64,000 nt of DNA from Microbacterium gorillae. Lineage in GTDB: Bacteria > Actinomycetota > Actinomycetes > Actinomycetales > Microbacteriaceae. Below, piece by piece: positions 1 through 10,374 of this stretch (position 1 is its first letter; each line of letters begins with the position of its first letter). The notes under the pieces were generated by a model. It saw only the letters and a list, made by a program, of their open reading frames with translations, was not told where the DNA came from and searched no databases. The DNA is taken from contig NZ_LN648874.1 in assembly GCF_000826185.2 (NCBI RefSeq), forward strand, positions 694,029 to 758,028, in the 5' to 3' direction. The translations under genes were made by a program, and so were the position numbers.

Positions 1-51
1 GAAGTCGACGACGACGAGCTTGCCTCCGGGGACCTTGTACTCGCCGTGCAT
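1..51 (-). CDS. Lipoate-protein-ligase-like protein (N-terminal fragment)
   Basis: Only the first 17 codons are inside the window; the gene continues past its left edge. They read MHGEYKVPGGKLVVVDF. This resembles the opening of the short lipoate/biotin ligase accessory proteins of Actinobacteria, which begin with a K-x-P-G-G-K-L-V-x-V-D stretch; that identification is from memory of the family and only the N-terminus can be compared. The start lies 10 bases after the stop of the alpha/beta hydrolase on the same strand, so the two are probably co-transcribed. Confidence 0.55.
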   Translation of the reverse strand, partial: MHGEYKVPGGKLVVVDF

Positions 52-60
52 GGGACCAGC

Positions 61-933
61 CTACGCGTCCGGTTCAGCGCTCCGTTCCGGGGCGCGGACG
101 TGTGCAGTGAGCCAGGCGAGCAGGTCCGCGCGGACTCTCTCCTGGTCGAGTTCGTTGAAGATCTCGTGCCGATCATCGGGGTAGACCAGGACGGTGACGT
201 CGGTCAGCCCGGACCGCGTGCGGTACTCGTCCGCGAGCCGGTGCACGCTGCGCGGTCCGCCGACCGGGTCCTCGGATCCGACCATGAGCAGCAACGGAAC
301 GTCCGTGCCCAGGTCCCGCGGGGGACGGCCGTACAGCTTGAAAGCCTCGATCACGCCGAACAGCTTCAGCAGCGGGGTCTCGGTCGTCAGGGGGTCATCG
401 CGGAACGCCTGCTGCACGGCCGGGTCGCGGGAGAGCCACTCCAGCCCGGTCGCGTCCGGACCTGCCCACTTCTTGTTCAGCGGCGCCGCGTTCAGCTCGG
501 TCGGGGTTAACAGGGCCGAGCCGCTCAGCACGACGGCCGCGTACCGCTCCGGATGGGCCGCGAGGAGCTTCTGCGCGATCATCGAGCCCCAGGAGTGACC
601 GAGCAGGATCAGGGGCAGGTCGGGGTGATCGCCGTGCGCGATCTCGGACAGTCGCCCGACCGCGGCGACGGCGGCGTTCAGCCCGCCGGGGCCGAGCCTG
701 CCGAGTTTGGTGGCGTCCCCGTTCCACTGCTTCATGCCGGTGCGGCCGTGTCCGCGATGATCGTCGGCGTAGACGTGGAAGCCGCCGGCGGTGAGAGCGC
801 CGACGAGGGCGCCGTAGCGTCCGGCGTGTTCGCCGACGCCGTGGGCGAGCTGCACGACACCCCGCACGGGGCCCGTCGCCGGGTGCACGTCGTAGACGAT
901 GACGACGCCCTGCTCATCGGTGTACTCGGGCAT
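61..933 (-). CDS. Alpha/beta hydrolase (monoacylglycerol-lipase-like)
   Basis: A 290-residue protein of the serine aminopeptidase / monoglyceride lipase group (Hydrolase_4). It has the HG oxyanion motif at residues 31-32, the nucleophile elbow GHSWG at 112-116 with Ser114, an acidic member in the GSEDP stretch near residue 220, and the catalytic His in DDRHE near residue 256. No signal peptide or membrane segment is seen, so it should be cytoplasmic. Members hydrolyse monoacylglycerols or other small esters; the substrate here cannot be read from sequence. It is followed 10 bases later by a lipoate-ligase-like gene and is divergent from the marR gene, with a palindrome-rich spacer between them. 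Confidence 0.85.
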   Translation of the reverse strand: MPEYTDEQGVVIVYDVHPATGPVRGVVQLAHGVGEHAGRYGALVGALTAGGFHVYADDHRGHGRTGMKQWNGDATKLGRLGPGGLNAAVAAVGRLSEIAHGDHPDLPLILLGHSWGSMIAQKLLAAHPERYAAVVLSGSALLTPTELNAAPLNKKWAGPDATGLEWLSRDPAVQQAFRDDPLTTETPLLKLFGVIEAFKLYGRPPRDLGTDVPLLLMVGSEDPVGGPRSVHRLADEYRTRSGLTDVTVLVYPDDRHEIFNELDQERVRADLLAWLTAHVRAPERSAEPDA

Positions 934-1001
934 GCGGTGAGTCTAGGGGCCACGGCCCCGCCGACGACACCCCGTTCGTGCACCACACATCCCCCCGGTT
1001 G

Positions 1002-1043
1002 TGCAGGACCCATCCGGTTCCGCAGAACCTGGGGGATCCTGCA
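1002..1043. repeat. Imperfect intergenic palindrome
   Basis: The arms are 1002-1020 and 1025-1043 with a 4-base loop. TGCAGGA at the left end pairs with TCCTGCA at the right end, and GGTTC pairs with GAACC next to the loop. About 15 of 19 positions pair. It lies between the divergent hydrolase and marR starts, so it is not a simple terminator. It may belong to the group of intergenic palindromes noted elsewhere in the window. Confidence 0.5.
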
Positions 1044-1063
1044 GAACCGGAGTGACCGCTTTA

Positions 1064-1091
1064 CTTAGCACGGCTAATTACCTATGCTAAG
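1064..1091. promoter_or_regulatory. Likely MarR operator
   Basis: CTTAGCA (1064-1070) and TGCTAAG (1085-1091) form a perfect 7-base inverted repeat. Inside it is a second perfect repeat, TTAGC-ACG-GCTAA (1065-1077). The right arm ends in the AAGG ribosome-binding site of the marR gene, whose ATG is at 1098. AT-rich palindromes at the start of marR-pump operons are usual autoregulatory sites; binding here is inferred. Confidence 0.65.
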
Positions 1092-1097
1092 GAACGT

Positions 1098-1553
1098 ATG
1101 ACTCCTCCGGAAGACACCTCGCCGAAAACCGCCCTCACCACCCTCTCCGACGCGGCATCGCTGCGCATGGCCACGATGCGCCTCGCGCGACGCCTGCGCA
1201 ACCATCGCGCGGTGGCCGACCTGTCGGACGCGCACTTCTCCGTCCTCGGCGCCCTGCACAAGCACGGACCGTTCACCCTCGGACAGCTCGCGACGCACGA
1301 GGGCGTGTCCGCGCCGTCGATGAACCGCACCGTGAACGCGCTCGAGGAGAACGGCTACATCGCCCGCACCGCCGACGACGCGGACGGACGCAAGGTGAAC
1401 ATCACGCTCACCGACGCCGGGAGCAGCGTCGTCGCCGACACGATCGCCAAGCGCGACGCGTGGCTTGAGGATGCACTGGCGGATCTGGACGACGAGGAAC
1501 ACGACATCCTCGTCCAAGCCGCCGGAATCATGCGGAAGGTGGCCGACCGATGA
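1098..1553 (+). CDS. MarR-family transcriptional regulator
   Basis: A 151-residue MarR protein with the usual winged-helix layout: dimerisation helices at both ends, recognition helix around SAPSMNRTVNALEENGYI (residues 75-92), and the wing with the D-x-D-x-R motif in DDADGRKVNITLT (94-106). It probably represses its own operon through the palindrome just upstream and is released by a small ligand, as in other MarR-efflux pairs. The MFS gene starts inside its stop codon (ATGA), so the two are translationally coupled. The start has an AAGG site 5 bases upstream. Confidence 0.9.
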   Translation: MTPPEDTSPKTALTTLSDAASLRMATMRLARRLRNHRAVADLSDAHFSVLGALHKHGPFTLGQLATHEGVSAPSMNRTVNALEENGYIARTADDADGRKVNITLTDAGSSVVADTIAKRDAWLEDALADLDDEEHDILVQAAGIMRKVADR

Positions 1554-2896
1554 GCACGATGTTCCGCTCCCTCGGCATCTTCAACTACCGCGTCTGGTTC
1601 ATCGGGGCGCTCGTGTCCAACGTCGGCGCATGGATGCAGGCCACGGCCCTGCAGTGGGTGGTTCTGACCAACCTCACCGACAACGACGCCGGAGCGATGG
1701 GCATCACGATGGCCCTGCAGTTCGCTCCCCCGCTGCTGCTCGTGGGCATCACCGGCTGGGTCGCGGACCGGTTCGACCGACGTCACCTGCTGATGCTCAC
1801 GCAGTCGGCGCTGCTCGTCCTCGGCGCCACGATGGGCGTCCTGCTCCTGCTCGATGTGATGACGCTGCCGATGATGTACTGCTTCGCCTTCGGGCTCGGC
1901 ATCGTCACCGCGTTCGACAACCCGACCCGTCAGGCGTTCGTCACCGACGTGGTCTCTCGGGAGAACGCCTCCAACGCGGTGGCGCTGAACGCCGCGTCCT
2001 TCAACATGGCCCGCATGCTCGGACCCGCCGTCGCCGGCATCATGGTCGTCGCGGTCGGCACGAGCTGGGTCTTCTTCGTCAACGCCCTCACGTTCATCGC
2101 GATGCTGGTGGCTCTGGCGATGATCCGCCCCGCCGAGCTGATCCCCCGGCCCCGTTCGAACGGCAAGGACCGCCTCGCCGACGGATTCCGTTACGTGGCG
2201 CGACGCCCGGACCTCATCGTGACGTTCGTGATGGTGTTCCTCCTCGGCGCCTTCGGCATGAACTTCCCGATCTTCGCCTCCACGATGGCCATCGAGTTCG
2301 GCCGCAACGCCGACGGATTCGGGCTGCTCAGCTCCGTGCTCGCCATCGGCTCGCTCGCCGGGGCCCTCCTCGCCGCCCGTCGCGACCGCGCCCGTCTCCG
2401 GGTGGCGATCGCCGCTCTGCTGCTGTTCGCCGTCGCCTCCGGCGTCTCGGCGTTCATGCCCAGTTACGGGATCTATGCCACCCTGCTGGTCTTCGTCGGC
2501 TTCTCCACCGTCACCGTCATGACGACGGCCAACGGCTACGTCCAGACCACCACCGACCCCAGTCTGCGCGGCCGGGTGATGGCGCTGTACATGGCCGTCA
2601 TCATGGGCGGCACGCCGATCGGAGCCCCCATCGTGGGGTGGGTCGCCACCCAGTTCGGGCCGCGCGTGGCGATCCTCCTCGGTTCGACCGCAGGCCTCGT
2701 GGCCTTCGCGATCGGCGCGATCTGGGTCCTGCGCTCCGGCCGCATCCACCGTCACGCGGACAGCCGTTTCAAGCTCACCCTGGACGAGACGACCTCCATT
2801 CCGGTCGCGGTCGACCCGGTCACCCCGGAGGAGTTCAGCGACGAGGTCGCGGCCACCACACCCATTCGTGTGGAGCAGCGCCGTCACTCCGCCTGA
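1550..2896 (+). CDS. MFS transporter (drug-efflux type)
   Basis: A 448-residue major facilitator of the EntS/MFS_3 type. About twelve hydrophobic segments span residues 10-400. The loop after helix 2 carries the family A motif (GWVADRFDRRHLL, about residues 73-85). The C-terminal ~50 residues are polar and acidic. It probably exports a toxic compound or siderophore-like molecule. The substrate is unknown, but coupling to a MarR regulator suggests an inducible efflux pump. Its 3' end overlaps the end of the convergent lacI-type gene by 13 bases, with no terminator visible between them. Confidence 0.88.
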   Translation: MSTMFRSLGIFNYRVWFIGALVSNVGAWMQATALQWVVLTNLTDNDAGAMGITMALQFAPPLLLVGITGWVADRFDRRHLLMLTQSALLVLGATMGVLLLLDVMTLPMMYCFAFGLGIVTAFDNPTRQAFVTDVVSRENASNAVALNAASFNMARMLGPAVAGIMVVAVGTSWVFFVNALTFIAMLVALAMIRPAELIPRPRSNGKDRLADGFRYVARRPDLIVTFVMVFLLGAFGMNFPIFASTMAIEFGRNADGFGLLSSVLAIGSLAGALLAARRDRARLRVAIAALLLFAVASGVSAFMPSYGIYATLLVFVGFSTVTVMTTANGYVQTTTDPSLRGRVMALYMAVIMGGTPIGAPIVGWVATQFGPRVAILLGSTAGLVAFAIGAIWVLRSGRIHRHADSRFKLTLDETTSIPVAVDPVTPEEFSDEVAATTPIRVEQRRHSA

Positions 2897-3903
2897 CGGC
2901 CCGTCGTCGACTCCCGAGCGATGAGCTCAGGCTGGAACACGACGTGCCGTCGCGGTTCGCTCGCGGTGCCGTCGGCGAGGCCGGTGAGCAGATCGACGGC
3001 CGTCGATCCGATCTCCATGGCGGGCTGACGGACGGACGAGAGCGGGATCACCGCGGACGAGGCGTAATCGATGTCGTCGTAGCCGATCAGCGCGACGTCG
3101 TCGGGAACCCGCGTCGTCCCGGTCATGACGAGCGCCTGCAGCAGGCCGAGGGCGAGTAGGTCATTCGCGGCGAACACCGCGTCCGGACGGGCGTCGGCCG
3201 CACGGGCGGCGAGTGCCCGGCCCACCGTTCGTCCCTGCTCGACGCTCAGCGCCTCGGTGCCGATGAACTCCAATGTGGCGTCCGGGACGGTGGCCACGGC
3301 CTGCTGCGCTCCGGCCAGACGGTCTGAGACCTGCCGCAGCGAGGTCGGACCACCGATGAAGGCCAGTCGGCGCCGCCCGATGCTCAGCAGGTGCTCCGCG
3401 GCGAGCCGACCGCCGGAGACGTCATCGACCGACACCGACGGGAACGCACGATCGTGGGACTCGCGGTCCACCAGCACGACCGGCGTGCCGCGCTCACGCA
3501 GCCTCAGCAACTGCGGCAGCGACTCCTGCGCGGGCGTGATCAGCACACCCGCGACCCGTTGCTGCTCGAACAGGTCGAGGTGCGTGTGCTCGCGATCCAC
3601 GCTCTCATCGCTGTTGGCGACCAGGACCGTCAGGCCGGACGCCGCCGCCCGCAGCTCGGCCCCACGCGCGACCTCGGTGAAGAACGGGTTGCGCAGATCC
3701 AGCACCACCAGACCGATCGTTCGTGACCGCCCGGCTCGCAGCTGTCGCGCGGCGTCGTTGCGCACGAAGCCCAGCTGTTCGATGGCCGCGGTCACGCGCC
3801 GCACGGCGTCGGCGGACACGCGATCGGGATGGTTGAGGACGTTCGAGACCGTGCCGACGGACACACCGGCCGCCGCTGCGACGTCCCGCACACTCGCTGC
3901 CAT
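2884..3903 (-). CDS. LacI-family repressor of the rhamnose operon
   Basis: A 339-residue LacI/GalR regulator. The N-terminal helix-turn-helix is clear (SVRDVAAAAGVSVGTVSNVL, residues 4-23), followed by the hinge helix RQLRAGRS and a periplasmic-binding-protein-like sensor domain from about residue 60 (GLVVLDLRNPFF). I chose the ATG at 3903 because GGAGGGGAC lies just upstream and the HTH begins at residue 4; the frame is open further but carries no family sequence. It is divergent from the rhamnose ABC/catabolic operon and is the obvious candidate for its repressor, with rhamnose or a derivative as inducer. Two palindromes of LacI type lie in the shared upstream region. Confidence 0.9.
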   Translation of the reverse strand: MAASVRDVAAAAGVSVGTVSNVLNHPDRVSADAVRRVTAAIEQLGFVRNDAARQLRAGRSRTIGLVVLDLRNPFFTEVARGAELRAAASGLTVLVANSDESVDREHTHLDLFEQQRVAGVLITPAQESLPQLLRLRERGTPVVLVDRESHDRAFPSVSVDDVSGGRLAAEHLLSIGRRRLAFIGGPTSLRQVSDRLAGAQQAVATVPDATLEFIGTEALSVEQGRTVGRALAARAADARPDAVFAANDLLALGLLQALVMTGTTRVPDDVALIGYDDIDYASSAVIPLSSVRQPAMEIGSTAVDLLTGLADGTASEPRRHVVFQPELIARESTTGRQAE

Positions 3904-3958
3904 GACGTGTCCCCTCCGTCCTCGAGCCCATTGCCACCGATGGTGGACGAGATCCCGT

Positions 3959-3970
3959 TGAAACGAATCA
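3959..3970. promoter_or_regulatory. LacI-type operator, copy 1
   Basis: TGAAACGAATCA is close to the symmetric TGAAACG-x-TTCA pattern of LacI/GalR operators, with a central CG. It lies 56 bases upstream of the regulator start, so it fits autoregulation. The second copy at 4046-4057 differs at one base. Confidence 0.6.
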
Positions 3971-4003
3971 TAACGACTCCGACACGGTGCCGGGGGATGA
4001 TCT

Positions 4004-4032
4004 TGACACCTGATATTCCGGACTAGTAGCTT
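4004..4032 (+). promoter_or_regulatory. Probable promoter of the rhamnose operon
   Basis: TTGACA at 4004-4009 is a perfect -35 box. It is followed after 17 bases by TAGCTT (4027-4032), a weak -10 box. The operator-like palindrome at 4046-4057 would then cover the start region of the transcript, a usual place for repression. Confidence 0.5.
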
Positions 4033-4045
4033 CTCATCAGTAATC

Positions 4046-4057
4046 TGAAACGATTCA
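4046..4057. promoter_or_regulatory. LacI-type operator, copy 2
   Basis: TGAAACGATTCA is nearly palindromic around a central CG and matches the copy at 3959-3970 in 11 of 12 positions. The two centres are 87 bases apart, which would allow a repressor loop. It lies just downstream of the predicted promoter and before the first operon gene. Confidence 0.65.
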
Positions 4058-4108
4058 TTATTGAGCTCGGCGGTTGCCGAGATCCTCAACGCCGAGGCAG
4101 GAGCATCC

Positions 4109-5607
<1,499 letters not shown>

Positions 5608-5611
<4 letters not shown>

Positions 5612-6630
5612 GCACGACCGCCATTCCCGTCTCCGGGCTGACCAAGCGCCTGAGCACCCTCGGCAAAGCGCGCGAGTTCGCGATCCTGATCGCTCTCGTG
5701 CTCGTCATCGTCGCCGGAACGGCGAAGAACCCGACCTTCCTGTTCAGTCCGGACGGGTGGCGCGATCTGCTGCTGACCCCGTCGATCCTGCTGCTGGTGG
5801 CCGTCGGCCAGGCGATCGTGCTGATCACCCGCAACGTGGACCTGTCGGTCGGGTCCGTCCTCGGCCTGTCCGCCTACATGACCGGCCGCCTGTTCATCGA
5901 CATCCCCGGACTGCCGATCGTTCTCGTGGTGCTGCTGGTGGTCGTCTTCGGCGCCCTGCTCGGCCTCATCAACGGCGCGCTCGTCGCATTCGCCAAAGTG
6001 CCCGCGATGGTGATCACGCTCGGCACCCTCTACGCGTACCGCGGGATCAACGTGCTGTGGACCGGCAGCGATCGGGTGAACGCCTCGGACCTGCCCAAGG
6101 ACTTCCTGGCCCTCGGGACCGGGCAGATCCTCACGATCCCGATCCTGTCCATCGTCGCGCTCGTCGTGCTGATCGTCGCCGCCTGGTACATGCGCAACAC
6201 GCGCGGTGGACGAGAGTACTACGCGATCGGCTCCGACCCGGCCGCCGCGAACCTCTACGGATTGAAGGTGACACGGCGCGTCCTGACCGCTTTCATCCTC
6301 TCCGGCGCGCTGGCCGGGCTCGCGGGCGCGTTCTACGCCGCCCGCTACGGCACCGTGAACTCGCAGGCCGGATCCGGCTGGGAACTGGACGCCGTCGGCG
6401 CGGCGGTCATCGGCGGGGTCGCGATCACGGGCGGCGTCGGCACCGTCTGGGGCGCGGCCATCGGCGCGATGCTCCTGATGACCATCAACCGGGTGCTGCC
6501 GATTCTCGGCATTCCCGACTTCTGGCAGCGAGCCGTGGTCGGCGTGCTCATCCTCGGCGCCATCGTCCTGGACCGGGTGCTGGCCGTCCGTCAGAAACGT
6601 CGACTCATCGAGGCGAGGGACCAGTCATGA
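5608..6630 (+). CDS. Rhamnose ABC importer permease 1
   Basis: A 340-residue inner-membrane permease of the BPD_transp_2 (RbsC-like) family. Hydrophobic segments run through residues 20-330, and the family signature VDLSVGSVLGLS lies near residue 85. The GTG start overlaps the ATPase stop (GTGA), so the two are coupled. The second permease follows with another 4-base overlap, and the two together probably form the heteromeric pore. It corresponds to RhaP of rhizobial rhamnose importers. Confidence 0.9.
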
Positions 6631-7670
6631 CCGCCACATCGACCCAGACCGCGCCGGTGACGATGCGGGATCACGCCCAGCCCTGGGTTGTGCGCAATCT
6701 GCTCACCCGCGAGATGGCGATCGTCGCGCTCCTCGCCATCGTGATCGTGTTCTCCATCATCACGATCCCCGGCTTCTCCCGCCCGACCGTCCTGACGTAC
6801 CTGCTCCTGGATGTCACCCCGATCCTGCTCATCGCCCTGCCGATGACGCTCGTGATGATCACGGGCGAGATCGACCTGTCCGTCGGCAGCATGGTCGGCC
6901 TGTCCAGCGTCGTCACCGGCGTGCTCGTCCAAGCCGGCGCCCCGTTCGAGCTCGCCGCGCTGGTCGCGCTGATCGTCGGTGTCGTCGGGGGTGCGTTCAA
7001 CGGCTTCCTCGTCACGGTGGTGGGGCTGCCGTCCCTCGCCGTCACGATCGGCACCATGGCGCTGTTCCGCGGCCTCGCCGTCGGCCTGCTCGGCACGACG
7101 GCGGTGACCGACTTCCCGCAGCTGTGGACGTCGCTGTCCACCGCGAAGATCGCCGGAACGACGATCCCCTACGTGATGATCCCGTTCGTGGTCCTGCTCG
7201 CGGTGTTCATCGTCGTGCTGCACTTCACGCCGTTCGGACGCGGCATCTACGCGATCGGCCTGTCCAAGGCCGCCGCACGCTTCTCCGGGGTGAACGTTGA
7301 CCGCACCAAGCTGCTGCTGTTCATCCTGACCGGCGTGATCTCGGCGCTCGCCGGCATCTTCTACACGCTCCGTTACGGCAGCGCCCGGGGCGATAACGCC
7401 ACGGGTCTGGAACTCCAGGTCATCGCGGCGGTCGTGCTCGGCGGCGTGTCCGTGTTCGGCGGACGGGGGCGCCTGTACGGCGTCGTGGCCGCCGTCCTGC
7501 TGATCGGCACGCTCGCCAGCGCGCTGCGCATGGCCAACGTCACCAGTGACGTCATCAACATCATCACCGGCGCGCTGCTGATCGCGTCCGTCGTGATGGC
7601 CAGCTTCCTCGGGTGGCTGCGGCAGGCACGCCGCCGACCGGGAAAGACCCCCGCGAGCGCCACAGCATGA
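6627..7670 (+). CDS. Rhamnose ABC importer permease 2
   Basis: A 347-residue BPD_transp_2 permease with the same signature (IDLSVGSMVGLSS near residue 85) and multiple membrane helices. It overlaps permease 1 by ATGA. The N-terminal 25 residues are polar and cytoplasmic. It corresponds to RhaQ. The 58-base gap to the binding-protein gene carries a good ribosome-binding site (GAAAGGAAG), which fits the higher expression usually needed for the soluble receptor. Confidence 0.9.
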   Translation: MTATSTQTAPVTMRDHAQPWVVRNLLTREMAIVALLAIVIVFSIITIPGFSRPTVLTYLLLDVTPILLIALPMTLVMITGEIDLSVGSMVGLSSVVTGVLVQAGAPFELAALVALIVGVVGGAFNGFLVTVVGLPSLAVTIGTMALFRGLAVGLLGTTAVTDFPQLWTSLSTAKIAGTTIPYVMIPFVVLLAVFIVVLHFTPFGRGIYAIGLSKAAARFSGVNVDRTKLLLFILTGVISALAGIFYTLRYGSARGDNATGLELQVIAAVVLGGVSVFGGRGRLYGVVAAVLLIGTLASALRMANVTSDVINIITGALLIASVVMASFLGWLRQARRRPGKTPASATA

Positions 7671-7728
7671 TCCCGCTCTCGCACCCTGCTCACGCACCCG
7701 CGCGGGCGCACCACGAAAGGAAGATGCA

Positions 7729-8781
7729 ATGACGTTTGCACGCAAGCGTGTCGCCGCCCTCGCGGCGGACGCCGTGACCGCCGCTCTCGCGCTCACCGGC
7801 TGCGCCGACACCGGCTCCGGAAGCACCGGGGGCAGCACGGACGGTGGCAAGGGTGGCGGCGACGCCACCAACCTCGCTGTGACCTTCGTCCCGAAGAACC
7901 TCGGAAACCCCTACTTCGACACCTCGAGCAAGGGCGGCAAAGCGGCCGTCAAGGCCTTCGGCGGAACCTTCAACGAGGTCGGCCCCGCGGAGGCCACCCC
8001 GGACGCTCAGGTCAGCTACATCAACACCCTCACCCAGCAGGGCGTCGGCGCGATCGTCATCTCGGCGAACGATCCGAAGGCCATCTGCTCGGCGCTGAAC
8101 GAGGCCCGCGACGGCGGCGTCAAGGTCGTCACGTTCGACTCGGACACGAACGCCGACTGCCGCGACATCTTCGTCAACCAGGCGGACTCGGAGGGCATCG
8201 CGAAGGTTCAGATCGACCAGATCGCCGAGCAGATCGGCAAGAAGGGCGAGGTCGCCATCCTGTCCGCCTCGGCGAACGCGACCAACCAGAACACCTGGAT
8301 CGACCTGATGAAGAAGTACGCGGCGTCGGAGTACCCCGACCTGTCCATCGTGGAGACGGTGTACGGCGACGACGATGACCAGACCTCGTTCGACAAGACG
8401 GCGGCGTTGCTGCAGTCGCACCCGAACCTGAAGGGCATCATCTCCCCCACCACGGTCGGCATCGCCGCCGCGGCGCGCTACCTCAGCACGTCCGAGTACA
8501 AGGGCAAGGTCTTCCTGACCGGGCTCGGCACCCCGAACCAGATGCGCGAGTACGTCAAGGACGGCACCGTCACGGCGTTCGCGCTGTGGAACCCGGAGGA
8601 CCTCGGCTACCTGGCCGCGTACGCCGCCGACGCGCTCATCACCGGGAAGATCACCGGCAAGGAGGGTGACAAGTTCACCGCCGGCGACCTCGGTGACTAC
8701 ACGGTCGGCGCCGACGGCGTCGTCCTGCTCGGCGAGCCGTTCGTGTTCAACAAGGACAACATCGGCGACTTCGACTTCTGA
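7729..8781 (+). CDS. rhaS: Rhamnose ABC importer substrate-binding lipoprotein
   Basis: A 350-residue periplasmic-binding-protein-like receptor (Peripla_BP_4). The N-terminus has basic residues, a short hydrophobic run and the lipobox LTGC (about residues 21-24), followed by a Gly/Ser-rich tether, so it is a lipoprotein on the outer face of the membrane. The mature part starts with VTFVPKNLGNPYFDTSSKG, typical of RhaS-type receptors. It captures L-rhamnose and delivers it to the permeases. An Asp in the signal peptide (AADAV) interrupts what is normally an all-hydrophobic stretch. A strong hairpin follows the stop. Confidence 0.92.
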   Translation: MTFARKRVAALAADAVTAALALTGCADTGSGSTGGSTDGGKGGGDATNLAVTFVPKNLGNPYFDTSSKGGKAAVKAFGGTFNEVGPAEATPDAQVSYINTLTQQGVGAIVISANDPKAICSALNEARDGGVKVVTFDSDTNADCRDIFVNQADSEGIAKVQIDQIAEQIGKKGEVAILSASANATNQNTWIDLMKKYAASEYPDLSIVETVYGDDDDQTSFDKTAALLQSHPNLKGIISPTTVGIAAAARYLSTSEYKGKVFLTGLGTPNQMREYVKDGTVTAFALWNPEDLGYLAAYAADALITGKITGKEGDKFTAGDLGDYTVGADGVVLLGEPFVFNKDNIGDFDF

Positions 8782-8789
8782 GTCGCCCA

Positions 8790-8816
8790 GCCCGGCCGGC
8801 CGCGCGCCGGCCGGGC
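8790..8816 (+). terminator. Intra-operon hairpin after the binding-protein gene
   Basis: An 11-base perfect stem (GCCCGGCCGGC with GCCGGCCGGGC) around a 5-base loop, with no T-run after it. It lies between the binding-protein stop and the rhaM start. Such hairpins usually protect the upstream mRNA or partly end transcription, giving more receptor than enzymes. Confidence 0.6.
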
Positions 8817-8832
8817 ACCCGAAAGGCATCGC

Positions 8833-9186
8833 ATGACCCGCGTCTGTTTCACCCTCCGCGTTCGTCCGGACCGGCTCGAGGAGTACCTCGCACGCCATTC
8901 GCCGGTCCCGGCCGACATGCTCGCCGAGATCCACGCGGCGGGACGGCGCGACTACTCCCTCTTCGTCGCACCGGACGGGTTGCTCGTCGGCTACTACGAG
9001 ACCGATGACGACGAAGCCGCACGCGCGTACCTCGCCACGAGTCCCGTGGCCACAGCGTGGGAGGCGGAGATGGCCCCGTTCTTCGCCGGCCTGGAAGGCC
9101 GGCCGGATCAGACCCTGCCCCTCACCGAAGTCTTCAACCTGGCGGACCAGCTCTCCGCTGCGAGCCCAGAAAGCACGGCATCATGA
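8833..9186 (+). CDS. rhaM: L-rhamnose mutarotase
   Basis: A 117-residue protein of the RhaM/YiiL family (about 105 residues in most members). It interconverts the alpha and beta anomers of L-rhamnose before isomerisation. Family features seen include the N-terminal strand RVCFTLRVRPDRLEEYLARH with its conserved His, YSLFVAPDGLLVGYYE in the middle, and the C-terminal L-x-E-V-F-x-L motif. The cytoplasmic enzyme is encoded directly before the isomerase gene, which it overlaps by 4 bases (ATGA). Confidence 0.92.
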   Translation: MTRVCFTLRVRPDRLEEYLARHSPVPADMLAEIHAAGRRDYSLFVAPDGLLVGYYETDDDEAARAYLATSPVATAWEAEMAPFFAGLEGRPDQTLPLTEVFNLADQLSAASPESTAS

Positions 9187-10349
9187 CCACTCTCTCTCCC
9201 GAGATCCTGTCCGCTCTGCAGCAGCAGGCGATCGAGGTCCCGTCCTGGGCCTACGGCAACTCCGGCACCCGGTTCAAGGTGTTCACCACCCCCGGCACGC
9301 CCCGCGACCCGTTCGAGAAGGTCGCCGACGCGGCCGAGGTCAACCGCCTCACCGGGCTCGCGCCGGCCGTCGCGCTGCACATCCCGTGGGACCTCGTGGA
9401 CGACTTCGGCGCCCTGAAGCAGCACGCGGATGACCTCGGCGTCCGGCTCGGCACGATCAACTCCAACACGTTCCAGGACGACGACTACAAGTTCGGCGCA
9501 CTCACGCACGAGGATGCGGCGATCCGCCGCAAGGCGATCGATCACCACCTGCAGTGCATCGACGTGATGGACGCCACCGGCTCGCGCGACCTGAAGATCT
9601 GGCTCGCGGACGGCTCGAACTACCCCGGTCAGGCCGATATGCGCGGCCGTCAGGACCGCCTGCACGTCTCCCTGCAGGAGATCTACGCGCGTCTGTCCGG
9701 CGAGCAGCGGATGGTCCTGGAGTACAAGTTCTTCGAGCCGGCGTTCTACCACACCGACGTTCCGGACTGGGGAACCTCCTACGCGCAGGTGGCCGCTCTC
9801 GGCGACCGCGCGATGGTGTGCCTGGACACCGGACACCACGCTCCCGGCACGAACATCGAGTTCATCGTGATGCAGCTGACGCGCCTCGGCAAGCTCGGCT
9901 CGTTCGATTTCAACTCGCGGTTCTACGCCGACGACGACCTCATCGTCGGCGCGGCGGACCCGTTCCAGCTGTTCCGCATTCTGTTCGAGGTGGTCCGCAA
10001 CGGCGCCCTGAACAACCCGGACGTCGCGTTCATGCTCGACCAGTGCCACAACGTGGAGAACAAGATCCTCGGGCAGATCCGCTCGGTCCTGAACGTGCAG
10101 GAGATGACCGCCCGCGCCCTGCTGGTGGACCGCGACGCCCTGTCCGCCGCGCAGCGCTCCGGCGATGTCCTCGGTGCGAACGGCATCTTCATGGATGCGT
10201 TCTACACGGACGTCCGCCCGGCCCTGGCCGACTGGCGCGAGTCCCGCGGCCTGCCGGCCGATCCGATGGCGGCCTACGCCGCGAGCGACTACCAGTCGCG
10301 CATCGAAGCAGACCGCGTCGGCGGCACCCAGGCGAGCTGGGGCGCCTGA
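9183..10349 (+). CDS. rhaI: L-rhamnose isomerase (Pseudomonas/Rhizobium subtype)
   Basis: A 388-residue TIM-barrel sugar isomerase that converts L-rhamnose to L-rhamnulose with divalent metals. It belongs to the RhaI subtype known from Pseudomonas stutzeri and rhizobia rather than the E. coli RhaA type. Metal and substrate ligands are visible in LEYKFFEPAFYHTDVPDWG, CLDTGHHAPGTN, SFDFNSRFYADDD and MLDQCHN. The ATG at 9183 overlaps the rhaM stop. It works between the mutarotase and the rhamnulokinase. Confidence 0.95.
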   Translation: MTTLSPEILSALQQQAIEVPSWAYGNSGTRFKVFTTPGTPRDPFEKVADAAEVNRLTGLAPAVALHIPWDLVDDFGALKQHADDLGVRLGTINSNTFQDDDYKFGALTHEDAAIRRKAIDHHLQCIDVMDATGSRDLKIWLADGSNYPGQADMRGRQDRLHVSLQEIYARLSGEQRMVLEYKFFEPAFYHTDVPDWGTSYAQVAALGDRAMVCLDTGHHAPGTNIEFIVMQLTRLGKLGSFDFNSRFYADDDLIVGAADPFQLFRILFEVVRNGALNNPDVAFMLDQCHNVENKILGQIRSVLNVQEMTARALLVDRDALSAAQRSGDVLGANGIFMDAFYTDVRPALADWRESRGLPADPMAAYAASDYQSRIEADRVGGTQASWGA

Positions 10350-10374
10350 GCGCCCCCACCACAGAGAGCACACG

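Noticed and set aside
4061..4108. TTG at 4061 as start of the rhamnose ATPase gene
   Set aside because: The ATG at 4109 has AGGAG at good spacing, and the extra 16 residues show no family similarity.
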